Source of the DNA: Euperipatoides rowelli
Lineage: Eukaryota; Onychophora; Udeonychophora; Euonychophora; Peripatopsidae
Length of the DNA: 14,854 nucleotides
NCBI GenBank assembly: GCA_003024985.2
Contig: PXIH01S0023631.1
Strand: one strand, 5' to 3'
Shown: one piece after another, positions 7,857 through 14,854 of the stretch
Layout of the letters: each line of letters begins with the position of its first letter
Numbering within the stretch: position 1 is the stretch's first letter
Program-made: the position numbers and the translations under genes
The notes under the pieces: model-generated
What the model was told of the DNA's origin: nothing
The model's input: only the letters and a program-made list of their open reading frames with translations
Databases searched by the model: none

Positions 7857-9465
7857 AACCATCGCTCCTGTGATCGCGGTTCTAGACTAAAATGGGATTA
7901 AATATATCAATACATTGATTTCTCTGAGTGTCAGTGTCAGGTGTCACTCTTTGGGTCTTGGGCAAGATTGGGGGCAGAGCACCCTAGCTGTGGGGCAGTG
8001 AATAAGAAAGAACAAGAACCCCCTCTTTCCCTCAATGTTACCATACTATCTCTTTGATGTTACTTAACATATCAGTAAATTGTATCTGACTAGTTTTAGT
8101 CAGTGTTTGGTGAATTTATTTTTAGAGATGAGGGTGGACGTTGAGGGTAAGGGAGGTGGTTCACGACAATGGCGGTCCGTGACTTGGATTATTTGTTGAG
8201 GAAAATTCCAGACCATAATGGTGTAAATTTATTGAAAATTGAATTTGATTTTCCCTGTGGAAATTTTAAAGTGAATTTTTTTTTTAAAAAAAAAAAAAGT
8301 ATCTAATAGTAATATTATTTTGCTGTTGAAGTAGATTTTGTTTTTTCCCTCCATCTTGCATGTGTTCATTCACTCCATGACACTCAGATGGCTTGGCATG
8401 CATGCCTGCATCCAGGATGGATGCCTTTGGAAATTTTTAATTTATTTAGAGAATCTTTTTACAGACTAAGTTTTTAATATTTTTGTTTCTCAATTTGTTG
8501 TTGTTTTTTTTAATTTTCATCATGTTTGCTCTGGATCTCAACAATTCGTTCTTGCTTTTCTTCTGAAATAAACGAAGTCAGATCAAATATTTGTTTCTTG
8601 TATTTAATAATTTTATGAAAAAATTTGCATATATTTATCCCTTAATTTAAATTTTTTTTAGTTTTTTTCTAATTGTGATAGGAATAATTTTACCTTTGTT
8701 AAAAAAATTTTATAATTATTTGTTAAGTATTTCCAGCTAAACTTTTGATTAGTATATTTTACTGCACGTCATATTTGATCAGTAGCATAAATTTAAGTGT
8801 AATTTAAATACCATTTACGATATCAGTAAATGGTGTGTGTTATCCCTTGGCTTTTTGCTGTTAGTGTTCAATCACCATATGGCAATAATTAAAATTATTG
8901 TACATGAAGGAAGTGTGCCTCTTATTGTATGATTTCTGGAAGTAACATATTTTTCTGTACTAGGCTAGTCAATTTCTGTAGTGTAATAATTCTTGGATTG
9001 TGCCTGTGATTTGGTATGGCTGTTCAGTACATCATGCTGCTGTAGTTGTAAAATAATATTTACTTCTGCCTTGTTAAATTGCGATTTTTTTCCATCTGAA
9101 ATTGTGTGTGACTTAAGTTTATAGGGTTATAGGTGCATTTGAGCTAACCTTTGCGTTTGTGTGTTATGTGACAGTGATTTGTGTTCACGTCTGTGTGCAA
9201 AAATTTTGATCACATATAAAATTGTGATCTGTAATGTTTATATAAGTTTAATTTAGTTTAATTAAGTAATGATAGTTTTAAATGTGTATTATTGAGTATG
9301 AGTATTGTTGAGTGACATTTATAATTTAATTAAATTAATTTTTGGTTCTTTGAAATTTTTATTCTCTGATCTTTTTTTCATCTCAAAATTAAATGATTTT
9401 TTTTTTATTTGATCGTAATTTGGTTTCTCTGATTTCCTAAAATAGGGTGGCATCCGCTTGACAAA
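7857..9465. other. Unassigned stretch, partly G+C-richer
   Basis: 7857-8060 is G+C-richer with GTCAGTGTCAGGTGTCACTC and poly-purine words. No coherent frame was found on either strand. An ATG in strong context (ACAATGG) at 8169 opens MAVRDLDYLLRKIPDHNG and about 19 further residues before running into a T10/A13 homopolymer junction (8276-8298) and TGA. It is weak as a gene. A 12-bp palindrome, GGCATGCATGCC, lies at 8395-8406. From 8450 to 9465 the sequence is T-rich and featureless. Confidence 0.35.
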
Positions 9466-9590
9466 CCGGGATTCGAACCCGGCAAAATTATTTTTTAATT
9501 TTTGTGATTTTTTGATAAAAGTTGATTTTTGAGATTTTTATTTTTTTTTCCAAAAAAATTTTGTTTTATTTACCGGACACTCTTCCAAAA
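9466..9590 (-). repeat. tRNA-like T-arm, probable tRNA-derived SINE remnant
   Basis: Read on the minus strand, 9482-9466 is CCGGG-TTCGAAT-CCCGG: a perfect 5-bp stem with a 7-base TTCRANN loop, which is a canonical tRNA T-arm and an exact RNA polymerase III B box (GGTTCGAATCC). Upstream on the same strand (9590-9574) GGAAGAGTGTCCGG resembles the 3' side of a tRNA D-arm and A-box region. The gap between them is about 90 bases of A+T-rich sequence, too long for a tRNA, and no acceptor stem can be formed with the TTTGTCA that follows. This is therefore a decayed tRNA-derived element, not a working tRNA gene. Confidence 0.45.
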
Positions 9591-9950
9591 TCTAATTTCA
9601 ACTTTTTGTTTAATTTCCTTTAAGTAGTTTTTTTTTTTGTAGATGTGGCGATCTAGCACATGTCTATCCTAGCTCATTGGTGTATTTTTTATTAGTTCAT
9701 TTAATTTATTCTCATGCTAATATATAATTGCAAATACCAATATATGTATGTAATTATGATATTTTTAGTTTAGTCAAGCATTGTCTGTCTGTAGTTAAAG
9801 TGCAATATAATATTTTAAAGAGTTTGACACTTGAATTGGTTGTTTTAAGTAGATGTGAAAAAATGTGTTGGGTTAATTTTTTTTTGTTTCATTTGTTTGT
9901 TGCGTATTTGGAGGGTCACACTGTACAGTTTTATATTGATATAGTTCAAT
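9591..9950. other. T-rich spacer
   Basis: T-rich sequence with a chance-looking 76-codon hydrophobic frame at 9728-9958. Nothing is assignable. Confidence 0.5.
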
Positions 9951-10165
9951 ATGGTTAATGAAGTTAATTGGTTGCAACCTATTGTGTGTCTGAACCTCAG
10001 TAAAGCTGAACTCGCTTTCCAAGAGTGGAATCATGCTAAATATGAACACCTTGATCCCAGAAGTAGGGATGAAAAGTCTGAGTAAAAGGTTGAAACTATG
10101 TTATCATCACCACATCAAAGATAACGATGATGAGAATGATAATAAAGCTGTGAATAAAGATATTA
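9951..10165 (+). pseudogene. Coding-like region split across two frames, unknown product
   Basis: An ATG at 9951 opens 44 codons to TAA at 10083-10085. The composition is mixed and charged (LSKAELAFQEWNHAKYEHL, then DPRSRDEKSE) and stands out from the Phe/Ile-rich chance frames nearby. A second frame with an ATG at 10070 overlaps it and continues as MKSLSKRLKLC, a His run, then an Asp/Asn/Lys-rich tail (KDNDDENDNKAVNKDIK) to the TAA at about 10168. Joined by one frameshift the two would give roughly 70 residues with an acidic tail. No domain is recognised. It may be a decayed exon or transposon fragment, or chance. The Trp-containing charged helix-like middle is the best argument for real coding ancestry. 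Confidence 0.3.
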
Positions 10166-10169
10166 AATA

Positions 10170-10705
10170 AGTTTAGTTTAATTTGGAGGTGGAGGGCGGT
10201 GGGTAATGCATCCTTGTTGAATTTGTAAGGTTGAAATTGTTTTGTGTGTTCAATGATTAACATAGTTTACAAAGCTATGTTTCAAATTTGTGAGACTATA
10301 ACTGTGGTATTTGGATCTACTTTGATTTGATCCATGTTGTGATGTATTGAATTTATTCTCGTTATAGCTGACTGTGTTGTAAAGGGTTAAGTCCCAAATA
10401 AATTTGTTTTAGCTGAATCAATGCACTACTTTCTTTCCATTATTCTATTGTATAAACCTTCATTAAAATTGTTTACTGTATTTAATTTAATTTTTTTTTA
10501 TTATTTCTATTGTCCATTGTTTGTATTTACTTGAGCCATTCTTAAGTCGTGCAGTGATTGAGGTGTGTCAGCGGTGTGTATACTAAATTTTTATTGTATG
10601 CAATTTATGAACTTATTTCCTTTAATTATGAATTGCACAAATGTTTTTATATAAATTGTTTTTTTTTTTTTGTTTATACTTGTCTTTATCTTATACGCAA
10701 TTTTT
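10170..10705. other. Featureless A+T-rich spacer
   Basis: There are no open frames of note on either strand. The stretch has several T runs (10490s, 10660s). Nothing else is recognised. Confidence 0.5.
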
Positions 10706-10710
10706 ATTCC

Positions 10711-11105
10711 CCTTTGGTGTGAGATATTTTGGTAATAGTATGTTCCTTACCCGCATTGAGCTGGTATCGCTTTTGGGGTTTGTTTAACACGTTTTGTAAT
10801 TTACACATTGATGTAAATTTATGTAATTTTTTTTCGTTAATTTGTTTCCTTTTGATGTGTGATTTTTCAGGCAATAGTATGACGTCCTACTCCATTTTTA
10901 AGCAGTGTTCGCCCTTTTGAGATTTTTGATCGTAAAATTATTGATTTTGACGTTTTCTTTCTTTAAAGTGTGTGATGTTTGAGTAACAGTATGCAGACAC
11001 GGAATGCATTGAACTGGCATTGCCTTTTTGAAATTTTCAATTGTAGTGTTTAGCAAAACTTTTGTTCTCCTTTTAATCTGAAATATGTTGGGGTTTAAAT
11101 TTTTC
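10711..11105 (+). repeat. Weak diverged tandem repeat, about 110-140 bp period
   Basis: Three blocks share a core: GGTAATAGTATG at about 10731, GGCAATAGTATG at about 10871 and GAGTAACAGTATG at about 10981. Each is preceded by a GTGTGAGAT/TGTGTGAT-like word with T-rich leader. The first and third also share a later ATTGAGCTGGTAT / ATTGAACTGGCAT word followed by a GC-T-run. A fourth, poorer block near 11068 repeats the leader (CTCCTTTTAATCTGAAATATGTTGG). Spacing is about 139 and 112 bases. The repeats carry no common open frame and look noncoding and old. Confidence 0.4.
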
Positions 11106-11159
11106 TTTATCCGTGTTGTTTTGCTTTCATGCGTTCTGTTTCCGTCTGTGTGAAGCAAT

Positions 11160-11348
11160 TCTAAACAAGAGTGAGTTATGACCCTCTGAGTGGTTGCTGC
11201 GTTCAGTCAAATTTTTATCGTTTGTTTTTCGTCGTTTTTTTTTTAATTTTTCCCCCCCCTGCTAATGGAGATTATTTTTTTAATTTTTTTTGTTTGTGTA
11301 TCAGCACTTTATGCTGATTTTTTTTTTTTTTAAACCCGACAAAAAAAA
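11160..11348. other. Homopolymer-rich stretch with a small hairpin
   Basis: ATCAGCA (11300-11306) and TGCTGAT (11312-11318) form a 7-bp stem with a five-base loop, directly followed by a T run to 11331. The shape is like a terminator, but in eukaryotic DNA full of T runs this carries little weight. The remainder is T-rich, with an eight-C run near 11252. Confidence 0.4.
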
Positions 11349-12032
11349 TTTTTTTTTTTTTTTTATTCTCTTTCCATTTTTAATATTTTTACTTTTATTT
11401 ATTGTAAATTTTGAATGTTTTTTTTTATGTGTTTGTGTTTACAATTTTTGTTAAATTTTTACTTTTTTTGTTCGGGTTCATCGTCTTGGGGATTTTTGCT
11501 TGTGCCACTGTGGTAGCTGCCATCGTGATCGGGTTCGCTTTGCTTACACACACCAATCCGCGCATCCATGCTTTAAAATTGACGCATTCTCTGCCTTTTA
11601 CCCGGCCGAATCTTTCGGACCGGGCCCCGCGTGTCTGGTTGCATACTTGCGATTCTCTGTTGTATATTTGTTTGTGTTTGTTCTTGTCCGTTGTTACAGG
11701 GGGGTGGTTTTAAATTTTGTCCGATGACGGTTGTTCTGGCTCCAGCGGTGGTTTTGTAAACTTTTCCTCCAGGGAGGTGGCCTGTCTTTCTCTCTTTTTT
11801 CAGCAAATTTGTACCGCTCAACATAGTCGGCCATACGCCTGAACTTTGCAATTAATGCTGGTTGTCGGCTGCGGTGAATGTTGTAATGATATTGAAGGTA
11901 TTTCAGGTCTTTCACTTTGCGTGATGCTGGTTGTGATACGCCTTCCATTGCTGGTATCTTTCTCTGTGATCAAATGACCTGTATTGCTTTCAAGACACTT
12001 TTTATACCTTGCATTGTCCAATCAATTGTCAT
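11349..12032 (-). pseudogene. Interrupted coding relic with poly(A) signal and A tract, likely a retroposed copy or retrotransposon fragment
   Basis: This minus-strand block is the most coding-like in the window and is G+C-richer than its flanks. An ATG at 12032 reads MTIDWTMQGIKSVLKAIQVI, then an in-frame TGA (11972-11970). The same frame continues through 11948 to 11694 with a dense basic/aromatic sequence (KVKDLKYLQYHYNIH, KFRRMADYVERYKFAEKRE, RPPPWRKS). A second frame takes over near 11790 (GGKVYKTTAG onward), is Gln/Pro/Arg-rich, has one TAA (11575-11573), then MDARIGVCKQSEPDHDG and ends KNPQDDEPEQKK at a TAA (11461-11459). About 56 bases further is AATAAA (11403-11398), and 34 bases after that an A16 tract (11364-11349). 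Stops plus a frameshift mean it is inactive. The family is not recognised. A retrotransposon ORF or processed pseudogene both fit. Confidence 0.5.
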
Positions 12033-12047
12033 TACTGGGTTAAAGTA

Positions 12048-12057
12048 GTCACGTGAC
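12048..12057. promoter_or_regulatory. E-box palindrome GTCACGTGAC
   Basis: A perfect 10-bp palindrome with CACGTG core, the extended form bound by USF/MITF-type bHLH factors. It lies 15 bases upstream of the minus-strand ATG at 12032, where it could have served a promoter of the relic. In isolation a 10-mer can also be chance. Confidence 0.25.
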
Positions 12058-12059
12058 AT

Positions 12060-13318
12060 GTCAAAATTCATTCAATCAAAATTAAACTTTATCTTTACTT
12101 GCTCAGGATGACTATAGGATTAACATTTGTTAAGTTGTATTATGGTGTATTATCATATATGAAATTTCTTAATATTCGATAAATGCATTTTAATTTCAAT
12201 TTTACTTAATTACGACATAAAATAATTTTCTCCGCTGACATGACTTCCATCATCCTCTTTCTTTTCATCTTTTCAGACAATTTTGTTTCCTCCTACTTGA
12301 ATGTGTTGATTAGAAAGTTTTCAATCTGACCTTTTAACATCGCTTTAGCCTGGTCTTAAATATACACATTGGTTGACAAACTTAGGAGTAAATGGAGACG
12401 TGATTACTGTAGCTTGTCTTAATTATATATATAGTTTCTAGATTAATTTAATAAAGAAATAGTTATTCTCATTATTTGCACTTACTATATTTTATATTGC
12501 CAAACCTTATATTTATTATTGTTTGTAAAGTTGTGTATTAAATTGTAAATTCACAAAATTAATTGTTTAATATTCTCGAATTGAATGTAGTAGCAATGGG
12601 GTTTAGAATTTAACGACTCATTTAGAAATGAATGTGATGCTGGCATTTTTATATCAGGATTGTTATTGCAGATATTTGGTGTCAGTGCCTATTGTTGTTT
12701 AATGTATGTTTAACAAAGTATGTTTTGCTCATTCCGCATCTCCGAATAAAGGGAACAATGTAGAACAATTTATTTTAATACATGAGATAGTAATTTTTAA
12801 ACCATCTGCATTAATTCAAATTTAGTGTTAGTATTTAATTTGTTATATAAATCCTGTGTACGATCGCATCCTTGTTATTAGAAAAACTAAATCATTAATT
12901 TGCGTTGGGTGTTTAGAGTTGAATTCAATTGTGAAGTGATTGAACCGTTCTACTTTAATGTACGAACTGTGCTTGTCAACATTGATGGATAAAGAACAAA
13001 TATTAAACTTTTTAAATTAGTGTTTCAAACGTTTATAAACAATTGAAATGTGAGATTTAATTTATTTGAAATTAATAACGGCAGTATGTTTTGTTCTTCG
13101 AGTTTAACCTAACTTTAAATCAAATAAGACTGAAACATGATCTTTATATATGAACTATATATGACGGGGTATTTTTATACATTGTCACTTTAATGGATCA
13201 TGCTAACAGTGGCCCATCTTCAAAGGGGGCTGTCAATCATCACAGTGGGATGTTCAATTTCTGAGAAATTTTGTATTTCTGAGAATTTTCAAATCAATGA
13301 AAATCGGATGAGATGTAT
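12060..13318. other. Featureless A+T-rich spacer
   Basis: No frame of note, no repeat and no RNA gene was seen on either strand. 13200-13320 is slightly G+C-richer and leads into the B-box-like site, so it may be part of an old transposon. Confidence 0.45.
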
Positions 13319-13329
13319 GGATTCGAACC
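13319..13329 (-). repeat. Isolated B-box-like site
   Basis: On the minus strand this is GGTTCGAATCC, a perfect match to the RNA polymerase III B-box consensus and identical to the 11-mer at 9469-9479. The flanking stem is poor (CTAGG facing CCATA), no A box at proper distance is visible, and no tRNA can be folded. It may be a second, more decayed tRNA-derived element. Confidence 0.3.
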
Positions 13330-13439
13330 TAGGGACTAAGGAACAATACTGTATAAAATTTGCATCTTAAACAATGCTGTACAACTCGTGATTTACCGGT
13401 TTTGACCTATGAACAATGATGGATTCAAAATTAGTATGA

Positions 13440-13500
13440 AGGGGTGGTCACTTTGATTAACCCTATATAAGCTTATGTTGCTTTGTTAAGAGAGGAATCT
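13440..13500 (+). promoter_or_regulatory. Possible TATA-type promoter
   Basis: CCCTATATAAGC at about 13461 is a good TATA box set in less A+T-rich surroundings than usual here. A start site would fall near 13490, at the AAGAGAGGAATCTGG stretch. Downstream to about 13900 the DNA is purine-rich with several short frames (for example ATG at 13615, 20 codons) but no gene. TATA-like strings are common in such sequence, so this is tentative. Confidence 0.15.
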
Positions 13501-14278
13501 GGCTCAATCAATATCTCATCAATCTGGGGAGCTCTATCTAGCTGAAGTATACCATCACGAGAAGAACGTCATCTGTGTCTAAATCTTAATCTCAATCTTC
13601 ATCTCAAATCCTGAATGATGTTGCAGCTGTATTACAGCAACTGTTTCCCCATAGAAGTTAATACTGTATATCAGTAAACAGAATGAAGCTGAAATATAAA
13701 GACTTCCTAAGTTAAACTAAAGCAGTATTTCATGGGTGAGATTTAAAGAGAAGAATTGAAGCTGAATTCTGAAGCCAGATTTGTACAAGTTTTGAAGAAG
13801 ATGTACAATAGCAAAATTTGTTTAAAATTTTGTCTACAGTCCAGATCCGATATCTGTGCGCGTTTGAAATAAAAGTGAAATCTGCGTGAAATATTTATGC
13901 CGTCTGTCATGTTTTTGAAGGAATATTGTTGTATATGCTTTACATGGAATTAATGCCGCGGTGAAGAAAGAAGATTCAAAGTCAGTAGATTTGTGAAACT
14001 TTTGATAAATTTATTCTAAACTTTTTAAAGTAGTAACGTAATGATCATGCATAGGTGTTTAATATAAAATTTTAAATATTTTTTCCCTTTTTTGTTTTTT
14101 TTATTTAGAGTTAAATCTTATCAAAATTTGATATGTTAAGTAATCGTTGTGTAAATTACTACTGTATATATAATTTCATTGTCAGTGTTTGCTTAGTATG
14201 AAATATCAAATAATTATTGTGATATATTTATGAATCATTTTATGCCAGTATGGTACTAATAAAGTACAGGGATGGAAA
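13501..14278. other. Unassigned stretch downstream of the TATA-like site
   Basis: Purine-rich to about 13900, with AATAAA near 13870, then A+T-rich. The combination of TATA box, about 400 bases and AATAAA is what a solo LTR would offer, but the required terminal TG...CA pair and target duplication were not identified. No coding frame is supported. Confidence 0.3.
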
Positions 14279-14326
14279 ATGGTCAGTAGAGTCAGTACAA
14301 GTCAATATTTTAGAGGTTGGCCAGTT

Positions 14327-14530
14327 TTAGTCTGTATTTTTCAATTTTTGGTCGGTAAAGATGTTTTTGGCTCTTTTTTTAGTTCCTTTTTTAAAGTTTG
14401 TGATCAGAAAAAAAAAGTTTACATTGTGTTTTCTGCCTTCAACTTCCTCAATGAAATGTGTGTATGCAATGAACTCAGCCTTAACGATAGTAAAGCCTTT
14501 GTTGACATCTTTCACTGCTGATAGCCCCAT
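14327..14530 (-). pseudogene. Possible hAT-like transposase fragment
   Basis: A minus-strand frame of 67 codons starts at ATG 14530 and stops at TAA 14329-14327. It continues open past the stop (NWPTSKILTCTDSTDHF). Residues 14-30 (TIVKAEFIAYTHFIEEV) fit the pattern of hAT/ZMYM-like transposase relatives, an Ala-Glu followed by a hydrophobic stretch and F-[IL]-x-E. Residues 55-65 (KNIFTDQKLKN) fit the later K-x-MFPDS-x-IAKK block of the same proteins. The spacing between the blocks is about 12 residues longer than I would expect and the middle is Phe/Lys-rich, so insertions or frame changes are likely. Overlapping plus-strand frames (14279-14521, 14361-14543) look less like protein. The identification rests on two short motifs recalled from the family and is tentative. 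Confidence 0.35.
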
Positions 14531-14543
14531 TGAAGTTAACTGA

Positions 14544-14854
14544 GAGAACTATTTTCATATTTTTTGCTTTGTTAGTGCACAGCTTAAAGTTACACTTCAT
14601 ATTTCGTTAATTGTAATTCTAATGTGGGGTTTTTTATTTTTTTGGTTTTGTTTCAAGTGGTTATAATACAAGTTTGCTGACTGAATTTTTATAGACAATA
14701 GTGTGAAAATGGGAAAGTGTACTGTAAAATCAGAATGGTTTAACCCTTTCGTTAAGGACTTATTTTTTTTGGATTTTTTAAGTGATCTGAAATTTTGACT
14801 TTAAGGTGGTCTAATAAATATATTTTAAAACATTTAGGAATAAACTTATACATT
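14544..14854. other. A+T-rich right end without features
   Basis: T-rich sequence with short homopolymers. No frame, repeat or RNA gene is recognised up to the window edge. Confidence 0.5.

Noticed and set aside
8169-8328. ORF starting MAVRDLDYLLRKIPDHNG in good start context
   Set aside because: After about 37 residues it runs into a T10/A13 junction and then a stop. There is no family match, and the length is within chance expectation.
9466-9482. Functional tRNA gene
   Set aside because: Only the T-arm is intact. No acceptor stem, anticodon arm or correctly spaced D-arm can be formed.
11300-11331. Hairpin followed by a T run, shaped like an intrinsic terminator
   Set aside because: The DNA is eukaryotic, the stem is only 7 bp, and T runs of this length are everywhere nearby.
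11411-11727. Plus-strand ORFs of 100 and 75 codons, the first with a hydrophobic N terminus like a signal peptide
   Set aside because: They lie antisense to the much more protein-like minus-strand relic, and the hydrophobic part comes from T-rich DNA.
1-14854. CRISPR array or prokaryotic operon
   Set aside because: No regularly spaced identical repeats with unique spacers, and no tightly packed same-strand genes. Composition and splice signals indicate an animal genome.

Overview
This is A+T-rich, gene-poor eukaryotic DNA: long intronic or intergenic stretches, many A/T homopolymers, splice-site-like signals, decayed transposon pieces, and no bacterial gene organisation or ribosome binding sites. 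Recurrent words such as TAGGCCTA, ACCGGTAG and ATACTGTAT, plus THAP and transposase debris, make me think of a marine invertebrate, perhaps an echinoderm or another deuterostome. That placement is an impression only. No intact full-length gene is visible. None of the ATG-to-stop frames exceeds about 110 codons, and most are chance frames in A+T-rich sequence.

Layout. 1-385 is a diverged tandem array that probably continues off the left edge. 386-2880 is mostly featureless, with one imperfect foldback (646-735), one 58-60 bp tandem duplication (873-990) and an undetermined base at 461. 2887-3005 is a striking foldback with 52-base arms, 83 bp upstream of the best host exon candidate (3089-3179). 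That exon could splice in phase to a coiled-coil-like segment at 7565-7658, which would make 3180-7564 an intron. Inside that interval lie a 39-bp tandem duplication (5316-5393), a degraded THAP zinc-finger domain (5530-5668) and a cluster of the palindrome-prone word ATACTGTAT (5292-6913).

7545-7846 holds two overlapping coding-like frames of unusual composition. 9466-9482 is a perfect tRNA T-arm on the minus strand. 9951-10165 holds two coding-like frames offset by a frameshift. 10711-11105 is a weak diverged repeat. 11349-12032 (minus strand) is the most coding-like block: reading frames interrupted by stops and a frameshift, followed by AATAAA and a genomic A16 tract, which suggests an old retroposed copy or retrotransposon fragment. 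12060-14280 is largely empty apart from a second B-box-like site and a TATA-like promoter candidate. 14327-14530 (minus) resembles decayed hAT-type transposase.

The features do not form an operon or pathway. The picture is one possible host gene on the plus strand whose introns or flanks have collected mobile-element debris. I do not see convincing evidence for a new biological system. The items most worth checking are the retrocopy-like block, the long foldback beside the exon, the THAP relic and the unidentified Cys/His-rich frame.
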